From Streptomyces hawaiiensis (GTDB lineage: Bacteria; Actinomycetota; Actinomycetes; Streptomycetales; Streptomycetaceae), in assembly GCF_004803895.1 (NCBI RefSeq), contig NZ_CP021978.1, positions 310,001 through 374,000 of the forward strand: a DNA stretch of 64,000 nucleotides, in the 5' to 3' direction. Of this stretch, positions 8,277 through 17,445 are shown piece by piece (position 1 is the stretch's first letter; the number at the start of each line of letters is the position of its first letter). The position numbers and the translations under genes are program-made. The notes below the pieces were generated by a model. That model saw only the letters and a program-made list of their open reading frames with translations. It was not told where the DNA came from and ran no database searches.

Positions 8277-9290
8277 ATGACCGCCACGTCCACGCCCCCG
8301 AGCACGTCCTCGCCGTACGCCGGGCTCAAAGCGCCGACCACGGCCCGCAGACTGCTCATGGCACCGACCACCGGCCCCCTGGTCGCCCTCCTCCTGGCCT
8401 GTGCCTTCTTCTCCTTCTCGACCGAACAGTTCCTCACCGGCGGCAACTTCTCGCTGATCGTGCAGCAGGTCATGGTCGTCGGCACCCTCGCCATCGGCCA
8501 GACCCTGATCATCCTCACGGCGGGCATCGACCTGTCGTGCGGTGCCGTCATGGCCTTCGGCAGCATCGTGATCGCCAGGATGGCCGCCGAGGGCTCCCTG
8601 CCCCCGCTCGTCGCCATCGCCCTGGGCATCGGCGTCTGCGGCGGATTCGGGCTGCTCAACGGCCTGCTGGTGCAGAAGATCCCGCTGCCGCCGTTCATCG
8701 TCACCCTCGGCATGCTCAACGTGGCGTTCGCCCTGACCCACATCTACTCCGAGGAACAGACGGTCACCAACCTGCCGGGCCCGCTGACGGCCCTCGGGCA
8801 GACCTTCCCCCTCGGCCACACCGACATCACCTACGGCTCCCTGGTCACCATCGTCCTGTTCCTGCTCCTCGCCTACGCGCTGAGCAGCACCGGCTGGGGC
8901 AGGCACGTCTACGCCCTGGGCAACAGCCCCGAAGCGGCACGGCTCAACGGCATCCGCACCTCCCGCCTGACCATCGGCGTCTACACCGCGGCGGGTCTCC
9001 TCTACGGTATCGCCGCCCTGCTGCTCATCTCCCGCACCGGCGTCGGCGACCCCCAGGCCGGGCAGACCGACAACCTCGACAGCATCACCGCCGTGGTCCT
9101 CGGCGGCACCAGCCTCTTCGGCGGGCGGGGCTCGGTCCTGGGCACCTTCATCGGCGTCCTCATCGTCGGTGTCTTCCGCAACGGCCTGCAGCTGATGGGC
9201 GTCGCGTCCATCTACCAGACGTTGATCACCGGCGTCCTGGTGATCCTCGCGGTGACCGTCGACCAGATCTCCCGGAAGAAGGCCCGATGA
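8277..9290 (+). CDS. Sugar ABC transporter permease (RbsC/FrcC class)
   Basis: 337 aa. The start at 8277 (MTATSTPPST) follows AAGGA; the open frame extends upstream into the binding-protein gene but that part is a shadow. Several hydrophobic segments are visible, including LVALLLACAFFSFS and QTLIILTAGIDLSCGAVMAFGS. The latter carries the GIDLS motif of BPD_transp_2 permeases, and the C-terminal half shows GGTSLFGGRGSVLGTFIG. It forms the homodimeric channel with the ATPase that overlaps it by 4 bp (ATGA). Confidence 0.94.
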   Translation: MTATSTPPSTSSPYAGLKAPTTARRLLMAPTTGPLVALLLACAFFSFSTEQFLTGGNFSLIVQQVMVVGTLAIGQTLIILTAGIDLSCGAVMAFGSIVIARMAAEGSLPPLVAIALGIGVCGGFGLLNGLLVQKIPLPPFIVTLGMLNVAFALTHIYSEEQTVTNLPGPLTALGQTFPLGHTDITYGSLVTIVLFLLLAYALSSTGWGRHVYALGNSPEAARLNGIRTSRLTIGVYTAAGLLYGIAALLLISRTGVGDPQAGQTDNLDSITAVVLGGTSLFGGRGSVLGTFIGVLIVGVFRNGLQLMGVASIYQTLITGVLVILAVTVDQISRKKAR

Positions 9291-10123
9291 CCGCCACCCC
9301 CTCCCCCACCCCTGTCCTCCAGGCCCGCGGTCTCGTCAAGCGCTACGGCCACGTCACCGCCATCGACGGCGCCGACTTCGACCTGATGCCCGGCGAGGTC
9401 CTCGCCGTCATCGGCGACAACGGAGCCGGCAAGACCAGCCTCATCAAGGCCCTGACCGGCGCGGTGGTCCCCGACGAGGGCGAGATACGCCTCAACGGCA
9501 AGCCCATCCAGTTCTCCGGTCCGCAGAGCGCCCGCGCCCACGGCATCGAAACGGTCTACCAGGACCTCGCCGTGGCCGCCTCCATGGACATCGCGTCGAA
9601 CATGTTCCTGGGGCGCGAGCTCCGCCGCCCCGGCGTCCTCGGCAGTGTCTTCCGCATGCTGGACAAGAAGCGCATGCGTCAGGAGGCCGCCGAGCACATG
9701 GCCGACCTGAAGATCGGTCTGCGCTCGCTGACACAGTCGGTCGAGACGCTCTCCGGTGGACAGCGGCAGGCTGTCGCGGTCGCCCGTTCCGTCGCCTGGG
9801 CGCGCAGCGTCGTCGTCATGGACGAACCGACGGCCGCCCTCGGCGTCAAGGAGTCCGGTCAGGTCCTGGACCTCATCCGCCGGGTCCGGGACAAGGGCAT
9901 GCCGGTCGTGCTGATCAGCCACAACATGCCGCACGTCTTCGAGATCGCCGACCGGATCCACGTCCACCGGCTGGGCCGGCGCGCTGCCGTCATCAAGCCC
10001 TCCGACTACTCCATGGCGGAGGTCGTGGCCATCATGACCGGCGCGCTCACCGTCGATGCGGCCGGAGGTACTGTCGTAGCCGATTCCGAAGCGGCGAAGG
10101 CCGCCGGAGTCCAGGCCAACTGA
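9287..10123 (+). CDS. Sugar ABC transporter ATP-binding protein (single-domain FrcA type)
   Basis: 278 aa. The start ATG overlaps the permease stop (ATGA). Walker A is GDNGAGKTS, the signature is LSGGQRQAVAVARS, and Walker B is VVVMDEP. Unlike RbsA it carries one nucleotide-binding domain, so it must act as a dimer, as in FrcABC fructose systems. It powers uptake with the genes at 7120 and 8277. Confidence 0.94.
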   Translation: MTATPSPTPVLQARGLVKRYGHVTAIDGADFDLMPGEVLAVIGDNGAGKTSLIKALTGAVVPDEGEIRLNGKPIQFSGPQSARAHGIETVYQDLAVAASMDIASNMFLGRELRRPGVLGSVFRMLDKKRMRQEAAEHMADLKIGLRSLTQSVETLSGGQRQAVAVARSVAWARSVVVMDEPTAALGVKESGQVLDLIRRVRDKGMPVVLISHNMPHVFEIADRIHVHRLGRRAAVIKPSDYSMAEVVAIMTGALTVDAAGGTVVADSEAAKAAGVQAN

Positions 10124-10187
10124 AGCACTCACAGGTTCCGGCCGAGGCCGCGGCCGGGACCGACGAGCACAGGAGACTGTTTCCTCC

Positions 10188-11219
10188 ATGGCAGCGAACC
10201 GCCGCCCGACCCTGGCAGACGTCGCCCGAGAAGTGGGCGTCAGCGCCAAGACCGTCTCCCGCGTCCTCAACGAGGACGGCCCCGCCTCGGCCGAGACCAG
10301 GCAACAGGTGCTCGCCGCCGTGGCCAAGCTCGGCTTCCAGCCGAACCTCATGGCCCGCAACATCCGGGTGGGCGGACCCGACACCACGGTCGGGCTGGTC
10401 ATCCCCGACCTGGCCAACCCGTTCTTCGGAGCCGTGGCCAGAAGCATCGAGGACACCGTCCGCGACCGTGGCCTGACCCTGCTCATGGGCTCCTCCGCGG
10501 ACGATCCCGGCCGCGAGCGCTCGCTGACGGACAAGTTCCTCGCCCGACGCGTCAGCGTCCTGATGGTCGTGCCATCCGTCGGCGCCGACCACTCCCACCT
10601 CAAGACCCACCGCGCCGCGGGCCTGCCCGTCGTCTTCATCGACCGCCCGGGAGCGGGCCTGGCCACGGACGGCGTCGTCAGCTCCAACCGTGACGGTTCC
10701 CACGACGGCGTCACCCACCTGATCGCCCACGGACACCGGCGCATCGGCTTCATCGGTGACCTGCCCACCAAGCTCTACACCCGCCGCGAGCGCCTCGTCG
10801 GCTACCGCTCGGCCCTGCAGGAAGCCGACATCCCCTACGACCGCTCGCTCGTCGCCAACGCACACGACCAGCAGGGCGCCGAGGGGGCGACCTCCAAGCT
10901 GCTCGAGCTGGCCGACCCGCCCACGGCCCTGTTCGCCGGAAACAACATCATGGCGCTGGGCATCGTCGCCGAACTCGCCCGCAGCAAGCGCAAGGACGTG
11001 GCCCTCGTCGCCTTCGACGACGTCTCGCTCGCCGAGGCGCTCGAACCGGCACTGACCGTCGTCGCACAGAACCCGGAGGAAATCGGCAGAACAGCGGCGA
11101 CCACCGCCCTGGCCCGGCTCGACGGCGACCGCTCCCGTGCGCGCACCATCACTGTGCCCACCCGGTTGATCGTCCGCGGATCCGGCGAACAACCGGCAGC
11201 CGGCGGGCGGAAGGCGTAA
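10188..11219 (+). CDS. LacI-family regulator of the fructan/fructose island
   Basis: 343 aa, RBS AGGAG. The N-terminal HTH (LADVAREVGVSAKTVSRVLN) and hinge are followed by a periplasmic-binding-like effector domain (GLVIPDLANPFFGAVARSIE). It is the last gene of the importer operon, 64 bp after the ATPase. The twin boxes TGTCAWCGATGACA before the GH32 gene and in the kinase/importer gap are its probable targets, giving release on fructose or a phosphorylated derivative (inference). Confidence 0.92.
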   Translation: MAANRRPTLADVAREVGVSAKTVSRVLNEDGPASAETRQQVLAAVAKLGFQPNLMARNIRVGGPDTTVGLVIPDLANPFFGAVARSIEDTVRDRGLTLLMGSSADDPGRERSLTDKFLARRVSVLMVVPSVGADHSHLKTHRAAGLPVVFIDRPGAGLATDGVVSSNRDGSHDGVTHLIAHGHRRIGFIGDLPTKLYTRRERLVGYRSALQEADIPYDRSLVANAHDQQGAEGATSKLLELADPPTALFAGNNIMALGIVAELARSKRKDVALVAFDDVSLAEALEPALTVVAQNPEEIGRTAATTALARLDGDRSRARTITVPTRLIVRGSGEQPAAGGRKA

Positions 11220-11320
11220 CCGGCACTGAGCCGAAGGTCCACGCGACCGGCGAGGAACAGTCCGCCATCAGCGGTGGGCTGCGGAGCGTCCGGGGCGCTC
11301 AGTGAGTGACGGTCGACGAG

Positions 11321-11339
11321 ATGGTCGACAAACGACAAT
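11321..11339. promoter_or_regulatory. FCD-GntR operator copy 1
   Basis: ATGGTCGACAAACGACAAT, a 19-bp box that matches the perfect palindrome at 17463-17481 except in the right arm. An identical second copy lies 64 bp downstream at 11385. It precedes the RidA-led operon. Confidence 0.6.
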
Positions 11340-11384
11340 CAGGCGGCTATCTTGAGCCATCACACGGAGCGATTGCCGTTGCAG

Positions 11385-11403
11385 ATGGTCGACAAACGAC
11401 AAT
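11385..11403. promoter_or_regulatory. FCD-GntR operator copy 2
   Basis: Exact second copy of the 19-bp box at 11321-11339, upstream of the RidA gene. Two identical copies 64 bp apart suggest cooperative or looped repression. Confidence 0.62.
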
Positions 11404-11563
11404 CGAAGTGACTTTGAGGGTCGCTTTGAGCCCCCGCGCGGCTTTCCGCCCACCCCGTAGCTCAGAAGGAGAACCGGGCACAGATGATCCAGATACCTAT
11501 GAAGTGGGTCCTCGGGGCCACCCGCGGCGGCTCGTGTCCCGCGCCGACCAAGGCCGCGGCGCA

Positions 11564-12049
11564 GTGAGCCGCCCTGCGGGTTCGGCCACTCCGACCAGCT
11601 CGCCAACACATCGGCTCCAGGCCCTCGGCCTGGACCTTCCCAACCTCGGCAGTAACCCGAACTACGTGGACCACCGTACGGTCGGCTCCACCATCCACAT
11701 CTCGGGCCAACTGCCTTACAGGGACGGCGAGCTGCTGGGCCAGGGCACTGTCGGCCGGGACGTCGAACTGCAAACGGCACGGGAGCTCGCACGCCATGCC
11801 GTGCTCAACGCACTCGCCGCCGCTGTGCAGGCGGTGGGAGATCTGGACCGGGTCCGGATCGTGCAGATGCTGGTCTTCGTGGCCAGTACACCGGACTTCG
11901 GTCTCCAGTCGCGGGTCGCCGACGCGGCCAGTGAGTTGCTCATCGAGGTGCTGGGCGAAAACGGACGGCATGCTCGCACCGCGATCGGTGTCGCCGGGCT
12001 GCCGCGCAACAGTCCGGTCGAAATCCAGATGGTCTGCACTGCCGCATAG
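11564..12049 (+). CDS. RidA/YjgF-family enamine/imine deaminase
   Basis: 161 aa if started at the GTG at 11564 (VSRPAGSATPTS); an open extension upstream passes through the two operator copies, so it is not coding. The domain opens HRLQALGLDLPN and includes the HISGQLPY strand and the GVAGLPRNSPVEIQM end typical of the longer RidA subfamily. RidA proteins hydrolyse reactive imines made by PLP enzymes or FAD amine oxidases, and both enzyme types are in this regulon (12177 and 15958). First gene of the operon. Confidence 0.85.
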   Translation: MSRPAGSATPTSSPTHRLQALGLDLPNLGSNPNYVDHRTVGSTIHISGQLPYRDGELLGQGTVGRDVELQTARELARHAVLNALAAAVQAVGDLDRVRIVQMLVFVASTPDFGLQSRVADAASELLIEVLGENGRHARTAIGVAGLPRNSPVEIQMVCTAA

Positions 12050-12176
12050 GGCAGGGCGCGACGCAGGTGAAGCGTGAGCGCGCGTGATGCCTCGGGCTGC
12101 GCACGCCGGCATTCGAGGGAGTCGGCATCCGCGCGCCCCTCGTTCAATCCCCGGACACAAGCAAGAGGAGCGCAGC

Positions 12177-13283
12177 GTGAACCGGCTCCAGCGAGTACTC
12201 GACGCTCTGGTCGAGCGGGTCGACACCCCCGCGCCGATCGTGCTGGTCGACGTCATGCAGGACAACATCGCCCGCATGCAGGGCTTCGCCGCCCAGCACA
12301 ACTTCGACGTCAGGCCTCACGTCAAGACGCACAAGTGTGTGGAAATCGGCCGACGGCAGATCGAGGCCGGGGCGGTCGGAATCACCGCGGGCAACGTCGG
12401 TGAGGCCGAGGTCTTCGCCGCGGCCGGATTCGACGACATCTTCCTCGCCTACCCGGTCTGGCCCGCGGGAACGAAGGGGAACCGCATCCGCCGCCTCGCC
12501 CGGTCCATTCGGCTTCGGGTCGGCGTCGACAACGCCGCGGCGATCGAGGCCCTCGCCGACGCGATGAAAGACGAACCGGACAGGCTGCAGGTCGTCGTCG
12601 AGGTCGACTGTGGTGCCCGTCGTTCCGGGGCGCCGCCCGAGGCCGCGGGCGACCTCGCGCTCGCCGCCCGCAAACGCGGCCTGGTGCCGGTGGGCGTCTT
12701 CACCTATCCAGGTCACGGCAGCTCCGGACGGGACGCGCGCGAGCGCGCCGCGTTGGACCAGGACGCCGCGCTCACCACCGCGGTACGCAGCCTCGCCGGT
12801 GTCGGGATCACCGCAGAGGTGGTCAGCGCCGGCTCCACACCCACCGTCGAATTCTCCACCAGCGGCGTGATCACCGAGATCCGTCCCGGCGAGTATGTCT
12901 TCGGCGACCTGAACAACACCCGGCTCGGCTCCTGCACCGACGATCATATCGCGCTGTTCGTCGCCGCCACCGTGGTCAGCGACTGGGTCCCCGACCAGGT
13001 CATCCTCGATGCAGGCACTAAAGCCCTCAGCCGCGAAGGCAGCAACGAGCGCGGCTACGGTCGGGTCCCCGGCACGAAGGCCGTCCTGTCCAAGCTCAAC
13101 GAGTACCACGGATTCCTCGCTGTCCCCGGCGGCGAGTTCCGCCCCGGCGTCGGCACCGTGGTGCCCGTGGTGCCGAACCACGTCTGCCCGATCGTCGTCA
13201 ATTTCGAAGAGCTGATCGTCACCGACAGTGCGGGCACGTCCCTGCGGCGATGGCCGGTCGACGCCCGCGGGTTCCTCAGTTGA
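12177..13283 (+). CDS. D-threonine aldolase / D-serine dehydratase-like PLP enzyme
   Basis: 368 aa from the GTG at 12177 (VNRLQRVLDAL), 7 bp after AGAGGAG. It is a fold-type III PLP enzyme with an N-terminal alanine-racemase-like barrel. PAPIVLVDVMQDNIARM and RPHVKTHK place the PLP lysine near residue 47-50. The C-terminal DSD1-type metal site is visible as PNHVCP (His-x-Cys) near residue 345. The family cleaves or dehydrates D-beta-hydroxy amino acids. With RidA, an SDR and a FAD amine oxidase in the same regulon, it suggests D-amino-acid breakdown. Exact substrate unknown. Confidence 0.88.
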   Translation: MNRLQRVLDALVERVDTPAPIVLVDVMQDNIARMQGFAAQHNFDVRPHVKTHKCVEIGRRQIEAGAVGITAGNVGEAEVFAAAGFDDIFLAYPVWPAGTKGNRIRRLARSIRLRVGVDNAAAIEALADAMKDEPDRLQVVVEVDCGARRSGAPPEAAGDLALAARKRGLVPVGVFTYPGHGSSGRDARERAALDQDAALTTAVRSLAGVGITAEVVSAGSTPTVEFSTSGVITEIRPGEYVFGDLNNTRLGSCTDDHIALFVAATVVSDWVPDQVILDAGTKALSREGSNERGYGRVPGTKAVLSKLNEYHGFLAVPGGEFRPGVGTVVPVVPNHVCPIVVNFEELIVTDSAGTSLRRWPVDARGFLS

Positions 13284-13350
13284 CCGGCCCCGGGAGACCT
13301 CGTACCCGATCCCGCAACCCAACCGTCCTTACCGTAAAGGAGTGCCCGAC

Positions 13351-14085
13351 ATGAGACTCAAGAACGTCACGGCCCTGGTGACCGGCGCCAGCGGTGGCAT
13401 CGGGGAGGCAGTGAGTTCCCACTTCCGCCGCGAGGGCGCACGACTGCTGCTCACCGGCCGCAAGGAACAACCCGACACCGTCCAGCCCGCCGATCTGTAC
13501 GTCCCCGGAGACCTCAATGACGAGGCGTTCGTGGAGGACTTGGCCAATCAGGCCGCCGAGTCCTTCGGCACCGTCGACGTCGTCGTCCTCAACCACGGTC
13601 TGCAGGCAAGCAGCCCGCTCACCGACATGTCCTACGACGACGCGAAGAGCGTGCTCGACAGCAACCTGCTCAGCGCGTTCCTGGTGATGAAGCACTTCGC
13701 GCCGCTGATGCCCTCCGAAGGGGGCTCCTTCGTCTGCGTCGGTTCACGGCTCGGCATGGTCGGCAAGCCCGGGGAAGTCCTGTATTCCGCCGCCAAGGGA
13801 GGCCTGATCATGCTCGCCAAGGGCGCGGCGATCGAATGGGCCCAGCGCAACATCCGCGTCAACGTCGTCGCCCCGGGACTGACCGCCACTCCGACCATCG
13901 AAGCAGCGATCCGACGCAGCCCCGACCCCGAGGCCTACCGCCGCGAGCGCGAGACCCAGATTCCGCTCCAACGCCTCGCCACCCCCGAAGAGGTCGCCGA
14001 CGCGATCCTCTTCTTCGCGTCATCGGAGTCGTCGTACATCACCGGGGCGGTCCTCCCCGTCGACGGCGGGTACACCGCCTTCTGA
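13351..14085 (+). CDS. SDR-family oxidoreductase (FabG-like)
   Basis: 244 aa with RBS AAAGGAG. TGASGGIG is at residues 12-19, LNHG replaces the usual NNAG, YSAAKGG carries the catalytic Tyr and Lys, and the C-terminal half has VNVVAPGLTATP and VDGGYTAF. It follows the D-threonine-aldolase-like gene by 67 bp and probably oxidises or reduces a hydroxy or keto product of that pathway. Substrate not predictable. Confidence 0.92.
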   Translation: MRLKNVTALVTGASGGIGEAVSSHFRREGARLLLTGRKEQPDTVQPADLYVPGDLNDEAFVEDLANQAAESFGTVDVVVLNHGLQASSPLTDMSYDDAKSVLDSNLLSAFLVMKHFAPLMPSEGGSFVCVGSRLGMVGKPGEVLYSAAKGGLIMLAKGAAIEWAQRNIRVNVVAPGLTATPTIEAAIRRSPDPEAYRRERETQIPLQRLATPEEVADAILFFASSESSYITGAVLPVDGGYTAF

Positions 14086-14153
14086 CACACGTGCCGGGCG
14101 TCACGACCAGCATCCAGCACCGGCTGGACGGCCTGTCGTCCGTCACTTTCCGG

Positions 14154-14189
14154 CCCGACGGCCCCGACGGCCCCGACGGCCCCGACGGC
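14154..14189. repeat. Four tandem copies of a 9-bp unit in a 414-bp gene-free stretch
   Basis: CCCGACGGC is repeated four times exactly (14154-14189) in the gap between the SDR (stop 14085) and the binding protein (start 14500). Apart from this microrepeat the gap shows no convincing gene; an open frame through it has poor Streptomyces codon bias. Confidence 0.85.
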
Positions 14190-14499
14190 AACATGACCGC
14201 TCGACCACGTGATCGAGCGCATGCCGCAGGAGACCGACGTATGGACGTCGCGCTCCACGCGGTGGTGCGGGCTTGCGCGCGGATGTGGAGCGCGTACGCC
14301 GATCGCCGCAATCGAACTGACCGCACCCAGCGTGCGGCACCATCGCACATCCCCGCGTGATCTCCCCTCCCCGGACTCGCTCGGCCCTTCCCTTCTCATG
14401 GCCCCGCGCGCTTCCGTCCGCCGGCCTACGGCGCCCCAAGCCCCAAGCCCCCCCTTTACGGATTTTCCGTATCCCCCAGCGATCTCCAGGAGCTTTGCC

Positions 14500-15600
14500 A
14501 TGGAAGGCAACCGGATAGGACGCAGAACCGTACTCCGCACCGCAGGCGCTCTGGCCGCTGCCTCGGCAGTGACCGGATGCGGCTCCCTCATGGGCAACGG
14601 CGAAAGCCGAAGCTCGTCGTCGAGTGGCGGCGGCCGGAAGCGACTCGTCGTCAGCAACAGTGGTGGTGCCTACAACGACGCTCTCACCAAGGGGATCTAC
14701 GAGCCGTTCGCCAAGGAGACCGGCATCACGGTCACCACGGTCAACTACCAGTCCGCGCAGATCATCGCCCAGGTCAGGCAGGGCCGGCCGCAGGTCGACC
14801 TGATGGACAACAGCCTGCTCATCTTCCAGAAGATGGCGCGCCTTGAGTGCCTGGAGCCGGTGGACCATGACCGGCTGAAGAGTGTCAAGGGTGCCGGTAT
14901 CGCAGAGCACAACCTGCCGGAGTACGCGGTCGGCAAGAACGTGTGGGCGAGTGTGATGGCCTACCGCACGGACAGCCTGAAGCGTGTCCCGAAGAGCTGG
15001 GCGGACTTCTGGAACACGGATGCCTTCAGCGGCGCGCGTTCGCTGCAGAGCGCGGAAGTGGACCTTCCCGAGCTGGAGTTCGCGCTGCTGGCCGACGGGG
15101 TTCCGCTGGACAAGCTTTACCCGCTGGATGTGGACCGGGCGTTCGCCTCGATGTCGCGGATCCGCGGCGAGGTGAAGAAGTTCTGGAACACCGGCGCCCT
15201 CCCGGCGGTGCTGCTGGGCCGCAGGGAAGTCGTGGCCACCAGCCTGTGGGGCGGCCGCGCGGACGAGCTGATCAAGCAGGGCATGCCGGTCGCCTACCAG
15301 TGGAACGAGGCCCGCAGGATGACAAGCGGCTGGGGCATTCCCAAGGGCGCGGGCAACACGGACGCGGCCTACCAGTTGATCGACTTCTCGCTGCGTCCCG
15401 AGGTGCAGGCCGCTTTCGCCAAGCTCTTCCCGCACGGCCCGGTCGTCCCCGCCGCCACCAAGCTGCTCTCGGAGGATGTCCTGGCCACGCTGCCGACCTC
15501 GCCCCACAACCTCAAGACCGGGTTCGACGCCGATGTGGCCTGGTGGGACAAGAACCAGGAGGCGGTCACCAGGCGCTGGCAGGAGTGGGCCGATGCCTGA
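14500..15600 (+). CDS. Polyamine-type (PotD/PotF-like) ABC substrate-binding lipoprotein, orphaned
   Basis: 366 aa from the ATG at 14500 with CCAGGAG upstream. The N-terminus has twin arginines (GRRTVLRTAG) and a lipobox (VTGCGS), so it is probably Tat-exported and lipid-anchored. The fold is bacterial extracellular solute-binding family 1/8: GGAYNDALTKGIYEPFAKETG, then SWADFWN and YQLIDFSLRPEVQ. PotD-like proteins bind putrescine, spermidine or related amines and opines. Normally ATPase and two permease genes follow; here only a 45-codon ATPase fragment remains at 15680, so it must use another transporter or is non-functional. Confidence 0.9.
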   Translation: MEGNRIGRRTVLRTAGALAAASAVTGCGSLMGNGESRSSSSSGGGRKRLVVSNSGGAYNDALTKGIYEPFAKETGITVTTVNYQSAQIIAQVRQGRPQVDLMDNSLLIFQKMARLECLEPVDHDRLKSVKGAGIAEHNLPEYAVGKNVWASVMAYRTDSLKRVPKSWADFWNTDAFSGARSLQSAEVDLPELEFALLADGVPLDKLYPLDVDRAFASMSRIRGEVKKFWNTGALPAVLLGRREVVATSLWGGRADELIKQGMPVAYQWNEARRMTSGWGIPKGAGNTDAAYQLIDFSLRPEVQAAFAKLFPHGPVVPAATKLLSEDVLATLPTSPHNLKTGFDADVAWWDKNQEAVTRRWQEWADA

Positions 15601-15667
15601 GCGGACCACACTTCTCGCCGCGGCCCTGGCCCCGGGGCTCCAACTCGCTGACGGGTAAGTCCCTCTC

Positions 15668-15820
15668 GGTGACCCCAGGTTGCGCAGGTCCTATAGCGAC
15701 ACGACGGTCGTGGACGATGTTGACATGGAGATCGCGGCGGGTGAGTTCGTCACCTTCCTCGGCTCGTCCGGCTCCGGCAGGACGACCACGCTGATGCTGC
15801 TGGTCCGGGCCGGATCCCCA
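15668..15820 (+). pseudogene. Remnant of a polyamine-type ABC ATPase (PotA-like)
   Basis: The reading RRSYSDTTVVDDVDMEIAA then GEFVTFLGSSGSGRTTTLMLL is the N-terminus of a spermidine/putrescine-type ATPase. The Walker A lysine is Arg (GSSGSGRTT), and homology stops right after this helix: no Q-loop, signature or Walker B follows. Only a TTG could start it. It lies 80 bp after the PotD-like gene, where the intact ATPase would be expected, and the permease genes are absent. This is a deletion scar of a transporter operon. Confidence 0.75.
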
Positions 15821-15957
15821 AAGGCGAACAGGGGACCGGCCTCGAGGCCGAGGCGCCGACGCGTCGGAGCAGCCCTCGGCCTCGACCGCACCGTGCGCGC
15901 TGTGGGCGTCGATGTTCAGGATGTCGTCGACGGCGTACGGGACGGCCACCGGCCGTG

Positions 15958-17235
15958 TTACTTGATGAGGTCCTTGAACTTGTAGTAGCCGCCGGCGAAG
16001 GGCAGGAACCAGGGCGGGCCGAAGTGTCCGGGAATGCGCTTGAAGGGCAGGTCGCGCCAGAGGTTGGCGGTCGGTGTCCCGTTCATGTACTCGGCCATCT
16101 GCTTGCCCATGTGGGTCGCCATCTGGACGCCGTGGCCGGAGTAGCCGAGCGAGTAGAACAGTCCGTCCTGTTCGCCGGCGTGCACCATCCGGTCCATGCT
16201 CATGTCGACCAGCCCGCCCCAGCAGTAGTCGACGCGCGTCTTCGAGAGCTGCGGGAAGACCTCGGTCATCGCCTTGTGCAGGATGCGTCCGCTCTTCGCG
16301 TCCGACTGCTGGTCGGACCCGGCGAACCGGGCGCGGCCCCCGAACAGCAGCCGGTGGTCCGGAGTGATCCGGAAGTAGTTCAGCAGGTTCAGGGACGTCG
16401 ATGCCATCCGCCGGTTCGGCAGGAGCATGTCGCAGACGTCCTCGCCCAGCGGTTCCGTGACGATGATGAAACTGCCGACGGGCGCGATCCTGACCTGCTG
16501 CCAGCGGAACGGCCGGCCGGTGTAGCCGCTGGTCGCCACGAGCACCTGCTCGGCCTCGACGGTGCCGCGCGGCGTGACCAGCCGGTGCTTCGTGCCACCC
16601 AGCCTGCCGATCTTCTCGACCGGTGCCTGCTCGTGAAGGGTGACACCGAGCCGCGCGGCGGCCTCGGCGAGACCCCTGGTGAACTTGCCGACGTGCAGCC
16701 CCGCGCTCCTGGCCTCCACCATCGCACCATGGAAAGAGCCGGAGCCGATCTCCGAGCTGAGCTCACTCTTGGGCACCAGACGGGTCTCCAGCCCCAGCCG
16801 GCCCGACATGATCTCGTGGGTCTTGCGCAGACCGTCGAAGTGGGCCGGCTTGGACGCCAGGTTCAACTTGCCCGTACGAGCGAAGTCACAGTCGATGCTC
16901 TCGTCCGCGACGAGCTGCTCAAGGGTGTCGACGGCGTCGTGATAGTCCAGCAGATAGGCCTTGGCGGTGTCGAAGCCGTAGCGGGAGACCGCGTCGCGGA
17001 AGCCGATCGACATGCCCGTGGTGGCCAGGCCGCCGTTACGGCCCGATGCCCCGAAGCCGACCGTGTCCCTCTCGAAGACGTGCACGCTCGCACCCTTCCG
17101 GGCCAGGTGCAGTGCCGCCGACAGGCCGGTCATCCCGGCCCCGATGATCGCCACCTCGACGCGCCCGCCGATGTCCGACCCGGAACGGTCCGGCCCCTGA
17201 GGAGCGGTGTCGAGCCAATAGGGGGTGAACTTCAT
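15958..17235 (-). CDS. FAD-dependent amine oxidase (DAO family, gamma-glutamylputrescine-oxidase-like)
   Basis: 425 aa from the ATG at 17235 after GGAGAG; a longer upstream start is possible but lacks an RBS. The Rossmann FAD motif VAIIGAGMTGLSAALHLARKG is followed by the acidic end of strand 2 (VFERD) and by GFGASGRNGG, the DAO-family loop seen in PuuB-type oxidases. The C-terminus has YSLGYSGHGVQMATHMGKQM. It should oxidise a primary or secondary amine to an imine, which RidA (11564) could hydrolyse. It is divergent from the HAD gene, and the gap carries three operator elements. Confidence 0.92.
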   Translation of the reverse strand: MKFTPYWLDTAPQGPDRSGSDIGGRVEVAIIGAGMTGLSAALHLARKGASVHVFERDTVGFGASGRNGGLATTGMSIGFRDAVSRYGFDTAKAYLLDYHDAVDTLEQLVADESIDCDFARTGKLNLASKPAHFDGLRKTHEIMSGRLGLETRLVPKSELSSEIGSGSFHGAMVEARSAGLHVGKFTRGLAEAAARLGVTLHEQAPVEKIGRLGGTKHRLVTPRGTVEAEQVLVATSGYTGRPFRWQQVRIAPVGSFIIVTEPLGEDVCDMLLPNRRMASTSLNLLNYFRITPDHRLLFGGRARFAGSDQQSDAKSGRILHKAMTEVFPQLSKTRVDYCWGGLVDMSMDRMVHAGEQDGLFYSLGYSGHGVQMATHMGKQMAEYMNGTPTANLWRDLPFKRIPGHFGPPWFLPFAGGYYKFKDLIK

Positions 17236-17369
17236 GTCGCTGCTCTCTCCTGCCAGTGCCGTCAGCCGCTCTGGACGCACGTGGATCAGGCCCCTCACAA
17301 GTACCACCGTCCGTGCATGAGCTTCTCGGTGTCCCGGCGGAGGAAGCTTGAGGGGAAGTTCGGGGCCTG

Positions 17370-17410
17370 TTGACAGTGGTCGACCATATACTTATGGTCG
17401 ACAATCGACA
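17370..17410 (+). promoter_or_regulatory. Promoter P1 with overlapping GntR operators
   Basis: TTGACA (17370-17375), a 17-bp spacer and TATGGT (17393-17398) form a sigma-70-like promoter toward the HAD gene. The spacer holds the palindrome TGGTCGACCA (17377-17386), and a second box TGGTCGACAATCGACA (17395-17410) covers the -10 and the expected start. Occupancy would block RNA polymerase. Confidence 0.6.
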
Positions 17411-17445
17411 AGAGGCCGGACTGGGTCGGTAGCGACTCCGCGTCA

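Noticed and set aside
11306..11563. N-terminal extension of the RidA gene
   Set aside because: It would translate through two identical operator copies; the RidA domain starts after 11564.
14154..14189. Tandem 9-bp repeat as a CRISPR or origin element
   Set aside because: Units are contiguous without spacers and only four copies are present; looks like simple slippage.
14086..14499. Possible gene in the gap before the PotD-like gene
   Set aside because: Open frames exist because of GC bias, but there is no RBS, domain or codon support; only the 9-bp tandem repeat stands out.
15821..15957. Continuation of the ABC ATPase remnant
   Set aside because: No Q-loop, signature or Walker B in any frame; only random open reading.
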